From positions 1 through 6,898 of the forward strand of contig CAMBYR010000117.1 in NCBI GenBank assembly GCA_945872375.1: DNA of 6,898 nucleotides, written 5' to 3'. Source of the DNA: an uncultured Blautia sp. (GTDB taxonomy: Bacteria; Bacillota; Clostridia; Lachnospirales; Lachnospiraceae). Within the stretch, counting starts at the first letter, position 1. Every line of letters begins with the position of its first letter. The notes beneath the pieces were generated by a model. That model worked only from the letters and a program-made list of their open reading frames with translations. It ran no database searches and was not told the DNA's origin. Positions 1-6,331 of the stretch are shown here, piece by piece. Made by a program: the position numbers and the translations under genes.

Positions 1-904
1 TTTCAAAGAACTTGTCGATGGTGACAAGAGTCTCTTCATCGAAATCATCCGGCGATTTGTTGCCGAAAATCTCTCTGATAAACATTTTACACAGAGGAAT
101 CGGAAGCTGATAGATCAGACGGCCAATTCCAAGTGAACTGTAAGCAATGACATCTTTTTCTCCAAAGAAGATTTTTCCGACATCGAGAGCCATTCTCGCT
201 TCTTTGTAAGAACGGGAGACCTCCTTCAGTTCATTCACGATTGTTCCATATGCAATATGCGTACCGGTTTCTTTATTTAATCCAAGAGCATCCAGAATCG
301 TATTGGCAAGTTTATCCATTTCCGGATAGCCTTCCCCTTCCTCCAGCTCCTTGACAATGATGATGCTTCTTTCGTCTACAGCCGTAATAAAGTCCTTGCT
401 CTTTCCGCTGAACAGGCTCTTTACCGTTTCGATGGAATTCAGATCCTTTTCCTGCTGCATTTCCAGGATCATGACCACACGCCGCACGTCTGCAGCGATA
501 TGGAGCTTTTTGGCACGATTATAGATATCCACGAGGAGCAGATTATCCAGAAGAAGATTCTTGATAAAGCTGTCCTTGTCAAAACGCTCTTTATAGGCAA
601 TAATCAGATTCTGAATCTGGAAAGCCGCAAGCTTTCCTACCATATAAGTATCCTCGTCATCCCCATGGGCGACCAGAATATATTCCAGCTGATAATCATC
701 ACATACTTTGAAGTATTGGAATCCCTTCACTAGCTGGCTGTCAGCCTGAGATTCCACAAATGCCTGAATATCTCCCTGCTGAATGGTAAAATCTGTAAAA
801 GTGGACGCCAGAATTTTGCCTTCCGTATCTGTAATACAGAATTCTGTTCTGGATATTTCTTTTAAACCTTCCAATGTATTCTGAAGTACCTGATTCGATA
901 TCAT
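1..904 (-). CDS. CdaR/PucR-type transcriptional regulator, partial (C-terminus beyond window)
   Basis: The gene encodes 301 residues and stays open to the window edge. The start is the ATG at 904-902: an in-frame TGA lies upstream with no other start between, and an imperfect purine-rich site (AGAAGGGATGGAAG) precedes it. Residues about 1-100 form a small sensor-like alpha/beta domain (FCITDTEGKILAS at 22-34, PAS/diacid-recognition style). Residues about 100-140 form a helical linker (KNLLLDNLLLVDIYNRAKKL). Residues about 140-260 resemble the GGDEF-like domain of CdaR proteins, including the typical KEVSRSYKEARMALDVG at 227-243. In this family a PucR-type helix-turn-helix follows directly, probably after the last visible residues (TIDKFFE); it is not in the window. 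Known relatives are activators of sugar-diacid or purine genes, but the ligand and targets cannot be inferred here. Family assignment is fairly sure; specific function is unknown. Confidence 0.85.
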   Translation of the reverse strand, partial: MISNQVLQNTLEGLKEISRTEFCITDTEGKILASTFTDFTIQQGDIQAFVESQADSQLVKGFQYFKVCDDYQLEYILVAHGDDEDTYMVGKLAAFQIQNLIIAYKERFDKDSFIKNLLLDNLLLVDIYNRAKKLHIAADVRRVVMILEMQQEKDLNSIETVKSLFSGKSKDFITAVDERSIIIVKELEEGEGYPEMDKLANTILDALGLNKETGTHIAYGTIVNELKEVSRSYKEARMALDVGKIFFGEKDVIAYSSLGIGRLIYQLPIPLCKMFIREIFGNKSPDDFDEETLVTIDKFFE

Positions 905-970
905 CTGCTTCCATCCCTTCTCACATTTTTTCGTGAATCTCTTCTGTCGTCATTGCTCTATTTTCCGGTA

Positions 971-1000
971 AGCATAACATTTTCCTATTTTTTTTGTACA
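971..1000 (-). promoter_or_regulatory. Possible sigma-A promoter of the CdaR-type regulator gene
   Basis: On the minus strand a -35-like TGTACA (1000-995) is followed after 18 bases by TATGCT (976-971), which carries an upstream TG (TGTTATGCT, an extended -10). Each hexamer matches consensus at only 4 of 6 positions. Transcription would begin near 964, giving a leader of about 60 bases. The spacer contains a run of seven A and the -35 is the end of an A8 run. This is plausible but not strong. Confidence 0.4.
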
Positions 1001-1051
1001 TCTAGTGCTATTTTAATACATATTCACCAAAAAAAAAAGAGGAAAGTTGAA

Positions 1052-1079
1052 ATTTTTTACAAAAAATCATGTGATTTTT
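1052..1079. repeat. Two overlapping A/T-rich inverted repeats between the YitT gene and the regulator gene
   Basis: ATTTTTT (1052-1058) and AAAAAAT (1061-1067) are perfect inverted arms two bases apart. AAAAATCA (1062-1069) and TGATTTTT (1072-1079) form a second perfect dyad two bases apart, sharing the central A run, so only one can form as a hairpin. On the minus strand the second dyad lies 46 bases after the YitT stop codon and ends in a T6 run, so it could be a weak terminator. The stem has almost no G/C, so an operator or curved-DNA role upstream of the regulator is equally possible. The rest of 905-1124 holds A10 and T8 runs and nothing else I recognise. Confidence 0.4.
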
Positions 1080-1124
1080 CTTGCACTTTTATCAAACAGG
1101 CCTTAATTCCTGCCAGAGCTATTT

Positions 1125-2000
1125 TTACAGGCCTCCATTTTCCAGGAATCCCTGCCCATGCACTTCCCGTGCATCTGATACGATCACGAAAGCGCCGGGA
1201 TCGATCTCATGTATTTTTTCTTTCAGCTTTACGATCTCTTTTTTACTCACCACGCAGAACAGCATCAGCTTTTCCTCGCCGGAATACATGCCTCTGGCAG
1301 ATATTCCCGTAACACCGCGGTCAATATCTTCCATGATCATTCTGGAAATTTCTTCCGGTTTTTCCGTAATAATATATGCCGCCTTTGAGAATTTCAGGCC
1401 TTCAATGATTCCGTCAGACACCTTTGTTACAAGAAATACGGCAATGATCGCATAAAGCGCACGCTGAATGCCAAATACATAAATGCCCACCACGATCACA
1501 AGGCCGTCTATGATCTGAAGAATCTGGGCAATGGAATAATGGGGCAGACGCTTCTGAATAATCGCTGCCATCATATCTGTTCCGCCTGTGGTTCCCTGCC
1601 CCAGAAATACCAGGCCGATGCCGATTCCCTGGATCACTCCTCCATAAACTGCGGAAAGCATCAGGTCTCCTCCGGAAATGTCCCAGGCAGGAAGAACCGC
1701 CAGCCAGAAGGTAATGGCCGCATTCCCGATCAGTGCCTTCTTAATAAAAGAAAATCCCATCAGCTTCATCCCGGCCAGAAACAGCGGAATATTCAGTACA
1801 ATGTTGGTGATCCACAGCGGAATGCCGCCTCCCGGGATTCCCGCCGTCCACCTTTTGATAATAATTGCCATGCCGGAAAACCCGCCTGTTACAAGACCTG
1901 ACACATCAAAACAGCCATTGATCGCCAGAGCCATCAGTGCCGTACCAATGATAATCAGCAGATCCTCCACATACCATGCTTTTTTTCTGGATAACTTCAT
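1125..2000 (-). CDS. YitT family membrane protein with C-terminal DUF2179 domain
   Basis: This 291-aa protein is full length for the YitT family (usually about 280-300 aa). Residues about 13-200 hold roughly five or six hydrophobic segments (near 13-34, 62-80, 88-105, 113-133, 157-177 and 180-200). They include the glycine-rich stretches SGLVTGGFSGMA (34-45) and GTTGGTDMMA (136-145) typical of the family. Residues about 210-285 form the soluble DUF2179 domain (DRGVTGISARGMYSGEEK, then FVIVSDAREVHGQGF). The biochemical role of YitT proteins is not established; a transporter or membrane-sensor role is only a guess. The ATG at 2000 has a strong Shine-Dalgarno site GAGGTGA (2014-2008) seven bases upstream. 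The gene follows the PqqD-like gene by 102 bases, with a hairpin between. I see no good promoter in that gap, so part of its expression may come from read-through. Confidence 0.92.
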   Translation of the reverse strand: MKLSRKKAWYVEDLLIIIGTALMALAINGCFDVSGLVTGGFSGMAIIIKRWTAGIPGGGIPLWITNIVLNIPLFLAGMKLMGFSFIKKALIGNAAITFWLAVLPAWDISGGDLMLSAVYGGVIQGIGIGLVFLGQGTTGGTDMMAAIIQKRLPHYSIAQILQIIDGLVIVVGIYVFGIQRALYAIIAVFLVTKVSDGIIEGLKFSKAAYIITEKPEEISRMIMEDIDRGVTGISARGMYSGEEKLMLFCVVSKKEIVKLKEKIHEIDPGAFVIVSDAREVHGQGFLENGGL

Positions 2001-2027
2001 GCTTCTGTCACCTCACCTGTTTGTTGC

Positions 2028-2038
2028 TTTACCGTAAA
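2028..2038. promoter_or_regulatory. 11-bp palindrome TTTACCGTAAA upstream of the YitT gene
   Basis: TTTAC-C-GTAAA is a perfect palindrome around a single central base, 28 bases upstream of the YitT start codon and just upstream of its ribosome binding site. A TTCACA box (2057-2052, 5 of 6 to the -35 consensus) lies further upstream. The best -10 candidate at a usable distance is the poor TACGGT (2036-2031, 15-base spacer), inside the palindrome. It could be an operator over a weak promoter; the sequence alone does not show that it is bound by anything. Confidence 0.25.
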
Positions 2039-2058
2039 AAAATGTCTCTAATGTGAAA

Positions 2059-2092
2059 GGAACGGGAGACAGCGCAAGCTGCTTCCCGTTCC
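2059..2092 (-). terminator. Hairpin after the OPT/PqqD-like unit, probable terminator or mRNA 3' end stabiliser
   Basis: Arms GGAACGGGA (2059-2067) and TCCCGTTCC (2084-2092) pair over 9 bp. After a two-base mismatch, CAGC (2070-2073) pairs with GCTG (2078-2081). The loop is GCAA on the plus strand and TTGC on the minus-strand RNA. It starts 10 bases after the stop codon of the PqqD-like gene. On the minus strand only TTTCACATT follows, so the U-run needed for efficient intrinsic termination is short; a T7 run comes later, at 2042-2036. It is best read as a leaky terminator or processing/stability element separating the unit from the YitT gene. Confidence 0.55.
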
Positions 2093-2102
2093 GGAAAAAC
2101 AT

Positions 2103-2474
2103 TTATTTTTCTGACCTGTTTACAAATTTAATAAAGTAGTAGCTCTCCATAATCTGAAAATACCGGATGATCCTGGGATACAGGGGTTCTGCCTTTTCTC
2201 CAAATTCTTCATGAACCAGTGCCGCAATATCCGCCACTGTCTTTTTTCCGTCGATCTGCGGCCAGATAAAGCTTCCGTTCACATCCAGATGTACTTTTGT
2301 ATAACGTGGTTTGTTAAACAGCTTCTGTGCAATGGTGTGAAACCATCCTCTGTTTTCCACTTTGATAATCACACGATTTTTCAGGTCCCTGCTCCATTCA
2401 AGCTCAGGAGAATGTTCAGGGATCAGATCCAGATAATTGATCTGAGGCTCATTCTTTTTTTTCATTGTTTTCAT
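2103..2474 (-). CDS. PqqD-like (RiPP recognition element fold) protein coupled to the OPT transporter
   Basis: The protein has 123 residues. The core at about 60-118 matches the PqqD pattern: VHLDVNGSFIWPQIDGKKTV (61-80), then ADIAALVHEEFG and a final helix ending YYFIKFV. The LD-x-x-GSFIW-x-x-(I/L)DG-K-x-TV-x-(D/E)I signature is clear. PqqD proteins are about 90 aa and bind precursor peptides for radical SAM enzymes. This one has an N-terminal extension of about 60 residues, including an amphipathic basic stretch (GWFHTIAQKLFNKPRYTK, 43-60) that might touch the membrane or transporter. No radical SAM enzyme or precursor gene is visible. The ATG at 2474 shares its A with the OPT stop (TGATG), and no Shine-Dalgarno site is evident, so translation is probably by re-initiation. 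A second in-frame ATG exists at codon 4. Fold assignment is good; function is unknown, with a role tied to the transporter inferred from coupling. Confidence 0.83.
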   Translation of the reverse strand: MKTMKKKNEPQINYLDLIPEHSPELEWSRDLKNRVIIKVENRGWFHTIAQKLFNKPRYTKVHLDVNGSFIWPQIDGKKTVADIAALVHEEFGEKAEPLYPRIIRYFQIMESYYFIKFVNRSEK

Positions 2475-4369
2475 CAGGCTTTTTTCTTTTTATTCCATAC
2501 AGAGAATTTCAGCAGACAGAGGATCATCACTGCCATGAGAACCACGCCGCCGATATTTCCAAAGTCTACGCTTAATCCCAGGCCCACGCCTGCAACTGCA
2601 AGGATTGCCAGTGCAATACCCACCAGACCTTCGCCTGCGATCATTCCGGCACAGAACAGCGTTCCGTCGGTCGCCTGAGCTTCCTTTGTCTTTTCGTCCA
2701 CATGTTTTCTGCTGTCCATCAGAAGACGAACCACGCCGCCGATCATGATGGTTGCATTCAGGTAAATCGGAAGGTAAAGACCAATGGCAAATGGCATTAC
2801 CGGGATTCTTAAGATCTCAAGACCAAGAGCCAGGAATACCCCTACGAAGACAAGCGTCCAGGGAAGATTTCCTCCCATGATTCCTTCTACGATCATCTTC
2901 ATCAGGCCTGCCTGAGGAGCAGGAACCTCTGCTGTACCGTATCCCCATGCTGCATCCAGAAGATATAACACTCCGCCGATGGCCAGACCGGAGGCAACGA
3001 TACCGATCAGCTCACCGATCTGCTGTTTTTTCGGTGTAGCACCAAGAAGGAAACCGGTCTTTAAGTCCTGAGAGGTATCACCTGCAATCGCAGCAACGAT
3101 ACAGATTACGGAACCGATTGCAATGGCACCGGTCATTCCCTTGATTCCTGTATCACCGGAGGCCTTGATTGCAAATGTGGCGATCAGAAGTGTGGCAATC
3201 GCCATACCGGAAACCGGGTTGTTGGAGCTTCCGATCATACCAACCATACGGGAAGAAACCGTTGCAAAGAAGAAGCCAAAAATAACAATGATCAGCGCGC
3301 CAAGGAAATTCACCGGAATTGCCGGAACAAACCAGATGATCAGTACCATGGCTGCAATTCCCGCAAAAATCGCTCCCATGGGAAGATCCTGTGCAGTTCT
3401 TGCTGTGCTGGTGTTTTTGCTTCCTTTCATGCTTTTCATGGAATCACGGAAGGTGGTAATGATCAGCGGCAGGGATTTGATCAGAGAGATCAGACCGCCT
3501 GTTGCGATGGCACCTGCACCGATATATTTTACATAGGTACTCCAGATGGCTGCTGCCCCTCCGTCTGCATAAAGTTCGGCAATGGTGATGCCCGCTTTTG
3601 CAGGATACAGGGAAATGTCCGGTCCGAACAGACAGATCAGCGGAATGATGACCATCCATCCAACCAGAGATCCAACAAACATATAGGAAGAAATTCTCGG
3701 TCCCACAATGTATCCCACACCAAGAAGGGCCGGATATACTTCCATACCGATTTCACCCTTAAAGGATTTGAAGGCCATGGCAACATCTGCCGGAATCACT
3801 TTGAGACCGTCTACCACAAATTTGAAAAGTGCGGCAAGACCCATACCGGAAAATACGGTAGAGGCGTTGGAACCGCCCTCTTCTCCTGCCAGAAGAACAT
3901 CCGCACAGGCGGTTCCTTCCGGATACAGTAACGTTGCATGCTCTTTAACGATCAGAGCGTTACGAAGAGGTACCATAAACAGGACACCAAGGATACCGCC
4001 GCAGAGAGCGATCAGGGTGATCTCCACAAGACTCGGCTTATCACATAACCCCTCGTTCGCCCACAGGAACAATGCCGGCATGGTGAAAATCGCTCCCGCC
4101 GCCAGAGATTCTCCTGCGGAACCAATGGTCTGTACCATATTGCTCTCCAGGATGGAGTTTTTCTTCATGATGACGCGAATGACGCCCATGGAAATAACTG
4201 CTGCCGGAATGGAAGCAGATACAGTCATACCTACACGAAGACCAAGATATGCGTTGGCCGCTCCGAATACGACTGCGAGTATAATACCCATTACTATAGA
4301 AGTAACGGTAAATTCCGGTGTGATCTTCTCCGCCGGAACATAAGGTTTGAACTCTTTATTCTCGTTCAT
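2474..4369 (-). CDS. OPT family oligopeptide transporter (TIGR00733-like)
   Basis: The product is a 631-aa polytopic inner-membrane protein with many hydrophobic segments (I estimate about 14-16). It matches the prokaryotic OPT clade: FGAANAYLGLRVGMTVSASI (35-54), SAGESLAAGAIFTMPALFLW (84-103), LLYPEGTACADVLLAGE (147-163), GSSNNPVSGMAIATLL (380-395), AGDTSQDLKTGFLLGATPKK (429-448) and GLYLPIYLNATIMIGG (530-545). Members of the wider family move small peptides or metal chelates, usually with protons; the substrate of this bacterial clade is poorly defined. The ATG at 4369 has a good ribosome binding site GGGAGAGG (4383-4376) six bases upstream. A nearby ATG (4373-4371) is out of frame. The C-terminus ends in a lysine-rich tail (NKKKKA). 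It is the first gene of a unit with the PqqD-like gene, from a strong promoter. The family call is secure. Confidence 0.96.
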   Translation of the reverse strand: MNENKEFKPYVPAEKITPEFTVTSIVMGIILAVVFGAANAYLGLRVGMTVSASIPAAVISMGVIRVIMKKNSILESNMVQTIGSAGESLAAGAIFTMPALFLWANEGLCDKPSLVEITLIALCGGILGVLFMVPLRNALIVKEHATLLYPEGTACADVLLAGEEGGSNASTVFSGMGLAALFKFVVDGLKVIPADVAMAFKSFKGEIGMEVYPALLGVGYIVGPRISSYMFVGSLVGWMVIIPLICLFGPDISLYPAKAGITIAELYADGGAAAIWSTYVKYIGAGAIATGGLISLIKSLPLIITTFRDSMKSMKGSKNTSTARTAQDLPMGAIFAGIAAMVLIIWFVPAIPVNFLGALIIVIFGFFFATVSSRMVGMIGSSNNPVSGMAIATLLIATFAIKASGDTGIKGMTGAIAIGSVICIVAAIAGDTSQDLKTGFLLGATPKKQQIGELIGIVASGLAIGGVLYLLDAAWGYGTAEVPAPQAGLMKMIVEGIMGGNLPWTLVFVGVFLALGLEILRIPVMPFAIGLYLPIYLNATIMIGGVVRLLMDSRKHVDEKTKEAQATDGTLFCAGMIAGEGLVGIALAILAVAGVGLGLSVDFGNIGGVVLMAVMILCLLKFSVWNKKKKA

Positions 4370-4393
4370 TCATTTCCTCTCCCTTGTATATTT

Positions 4394-4415
4394 TACGGAT
4401 TCAGCAAGACCCGTA
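4394..4415. promoter_or_regulatory. Dyad TACGG-N12-CCGTA at the OPT transcription start
   Basis: TACGG (4394-4398) and CCGTA (4411-4415) are perfect 5-bp inverted arms 12 bases apart. The arm at 4415 coincides with the predicted start of transcription, so the dyad lies at about +1 to +22 of the OPT leader. It could be a repressor operator or a small leader hairpin. Five-base arms are short and could arise by chance. I see no CodY-type AATTTTC-x-GAAAATT box here. Confidence 0.25.
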
Positions 4416-4421
4416 GGCACT

Positions 4422-4450
4422 ATTATATCGGAAAGGCCCTGTTTTTTCAA
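4422..4450 (-). promoter_or_regulatory. Sigma-A promoter of the OPT/PqqD-like unit
   Basis: On the minus strand, TTGAAA (4450-4445, 5 of 6 to the -35 consensus) is followed after exactly 17 bases by a perfect TATAAT (4427-4422). Transcription should begin near 4415, giving a leader of about 46 bases before the ATG at 4369. It is the best promoter in the window. It lies 85 bases after the stop of the upstream VWA gene, in a gap where I find no convincing terminator for that gene, only weak dyads such as AAGCCA (4449-4454) with TGGCTT (4487-4492). Confidence 0.85.
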
Positions 4451-4534
4451 GCCATATTCCTGTGAAATATTTATACATTAACTCCCTGGCTTTTTCTTCT
4501 GAACAGATACCATTGTTTCACATATGCAGGGAAT

Positions 4535-6331
4535 TTATTCATCCTGATCAAGCTGTTTTGTCAGGTAACGTCCCACGATCCGGGAGAAGCCGGAAATATC
4601 ACGAATATAGGCAAAATCCTTGCCGAAAATCTTTTTTTCCGTCTGAAGATCCTTTTCCTCTCCGGCAAATACACCCAGCACGCTGACTCCCAGATTCCGA
4701 AGCCTCCGCACCTCCGTTGCCGTATCTGCAACGGCATATTTTCCCTGATAAGGCTGGGGATTTCTGGCATTTGGCCGGTTGACGATCACATCGTAGGGAC
4801 GTCCGTCACTTAGCACGATCAGTATTTTTTTCTCTTCTTCCCGCTGCAGCAGTCCGTATCCCACGGTTTTCAGCGCAAGGCCGTCACGATTGTTGGAGGA
4901 GGTCACATAGTTAAATATATTCTCATTTTCCTCACGGGGATCATCATACTCCCGAAAGCGATGAAGGATCGTATAATCCCAGAAAGTACAGAAACTCATC
5001 ACGCGATGGGGGATCTCCACATTGCTCAGCGCTTCACTGATCATATATGCCTGAAGAGCCACCTCGCCCTGGCGGCTCATCTGGGAACCGCTGGCGTCGA
5101 TCAGCACATCCACCACAAAATCCCTGGCATCTCCTTTCAGCTCCCGCTGAAAAATGCTGGCCTCCCGGCTTCGTCCCACCCGCCACAGACGTGACGGCAC
5201 GATCGTTCCTCTGTCAGAAAAAACATGGGTCGTCTCACTTCGAAGCACCAGCGACTTTTTCAGAAGCTCCGTAAGCGCACTGATATTTCGTTTTACCATC
5301 CTGTGTTTTTCATGATATAGCCAGATATTTTTATTTCTCAGGCGTTTGGCATACTCGTATTGATAATTGCGCTTTACCGGATTTTTCAGGATTCCTTCCG
5401 TAAAATACAGGCTGCAGTCACTGTGGATATCCCGGCACATAAGACTGTTCATCCGCTTTTCTTCCCTCGGCGTCAGATAAGTGCTGCCAAAATTCAGCTC
5501 CACATACGTATGCGCCTTTTCCAGCACCTCAGGCGGAAGCACTGTGACCTTGTGCTGTGTATTTCTCTTTTCTTCCATTTCCTCGGTAACAGAAGCGTTT
5601 TCCAGCCCGGTCATGCGGTTGGAAAGCTGTTCCACATAAGCCTCCAGGGCCTCCTCATACATTTCCTCGGACAGATAATCCTCCCAGCCAAACTCCGTCA
5701 GCTCTTCCAGGGTCACCGCCATCACATCCGAAAGGCTTCCGTGCGTTTTCTCAAACTCAGGATCCACCACCGTATTATAAACACGGTCAATGATCCGAAT
5801 CAGCTCCATGGTATCCGCCGCATCTCTCGCCTGATAGACCATATTCCGGTATTCCTCCAGGCGCTTTTCCACCGGATATCCGCTGCTGCATAAATGATCC
5901 CGCAAAACAGCGATTTTGAGCCTTCCAAGCCAGTCTCCCTCGCCGGGCAGGATCTCGAACTCCTGATCCAGAATATCCTCAAAGGTCTGAAGCTGCATCG
6001 TCCGCACTCCCGGCCGTTCCTGGCACAGCCGGTCTCCAATGGCCTCCTCGATACAGAGCTGGGCCGCCACAGTCAGAGCCCCTTCCTCCGCCTGCAGAAA
6101 AACCTTCTTTACCAGATACAGGCCAAGAAGGTTTTTGTCATAGAACCGCGCAAGTGCTCCCTGTTTGATTCCGTCGTAAAGGGCAATGGCCCTGGAACGG
6201 AGAAACAGAGAGACATCCGGCTTCATTTCCAAAGTATAATCGCCGCTTACCGTCCAGAGAAGATTCCGGATCCTGTTTTCCAGTTCCAGACGGTAATCCT
6301 CGATTTCCAGTTCTTCTTCCGGTTTACGCAT
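4535..6331 (-). CDS. VWA-domain protein of the NorD/CbbO/CobT type, partner of the AAA+ ATPase
   Basis: I choose the ATG at 6331, giving 598 aa. GGGAAG (6343-6338) lies six bases before it, and the ATG overlaps the ATPase stop as ATGCGTAA, an eight-base overlap typical of coupled partners. Starts at 6337 and 6379 are in frame but worse placed. Residues 1-400 are mostly helical, charged and without known motifs. Residues about 404-590 form a VWA domain: VVDVLIDASGSQMSRQGEVA (406-425) holds the metal-ion-dependent adhesion motif D412-x-S414-x-S416. T477 before SSNNRDGLAL (478-487) and D509 in VLSDGRPYD complete the likely metal site. The NRDG and SDG-(R/K)-P-x-D stretches are typical of NorD and CobT. 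Known relatives work with a MoxR-class ATPase to insert metal into, or reactivate, an enzyme (nitric oxide reductase, Rubisco, cobaltochelatase). No such client is visible, so an automatic 'nitric oxide reductase activation' label would be over-specific. Confidence 0.9.
   Translation of the reverse strand: MRKPEEELEIEDYRLELENRIRNLLWTVSGDYTLEMKPDVSLFLRSRAIALYDGIKQGALARFYDKNLLGLYLVKKVFLQAEEGALTVAAQLCIEEAIGDRLCQERPGVRTMQLQTFEDILDQEFEILPGEGDWLGRLKIAVLRDHLCSSGYPVEKRLEEYRNMVYQARDAADTMELIRIIDRVYNTVVDPEFEKTHGSLSDVMAVTLEELTEFGWEDYLSEEMYEEALEAYVEQLSNRMTGLENASVTEEMEEKRNTQHKVTVLPPEVLEKAHTYVELNFGSTYLTPREEKRMNSLMCRDIHSDCSLYFTEGILKNPVKRNYQYEYAKRLRNKNIWLYHEKHRMVKRNISALTELLKKSLVLRSETTHVFSDRGTIVPSRLWRVGRSREASIFQRELKGDARDFVVDVLIDASGSQMSRQGEVALQAYMISEALSNVEIPHRVMSFCTFWDYTILHRFREYDDPREENENIFNYVTSSNNRDGLALKTVGYGLLQREEEKKILIVLSDGRPYDVIVNRPNARNPQPYQGKYAVADTATEVRRLRNLGVSVLGVFAGEEKDLQTEKKIFGKDFAYIRDISGFSRIVGRYLTKQLDQDE

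Noticed and set aside
500..733. Plus-strand 77-codon ORF inside the CdaR-type gene.
   Set aside because: It is a shadow of the real minus-strand gene; its protein has no recognisable features and no ribosome site decides for it.
921..953. A 10-codon ORF (MTTEEIHEKM) in the leader of the CdaR-type gene, a possible leader peptide.
   Set aside because: Its ATG would lie only about 11 bases after the predicted transcription start and has no good ribosome binding site; it has no run of regulatory codons or attenuator hairpin.
1098..1134. Two copies of AGGCCT (1098-1103 and 1129-1134) around the YitT stop as a terminator stem.
   Set aside because: The hexamer is self-palindromic so pairing is automatic, the loop is 25 bases, and no U-run follows.
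2455..2491. A -1 frameshift at the A6-G run near the OPT stop that would fuse OPT to the PqqD-like protein, since the -1 frame is open there.
   Set aside because: The zero-frame codons are AAA AAA GCC, so the heptamer A-AAA-AAG is not in the slippery register, and no stimulatory structure is evident; the TGATG overlap explains the arrangement more simply.
3708..4343. Plus-strand 211-codon ORF opposite the OPT gene.
   Set aside because: It is a long antisense shadow of the transporter gene, with a low-complexity P/R/T-rich composition unlike a real protein.
4449..4492. AAGCCA ... TGGCTTTTTC as a plus-strand terminator.
   Set aside because: The arms are six bases with a 32-base loop, and there is no plus-strand gene for it to end; on the minus strand it has no following U-run.
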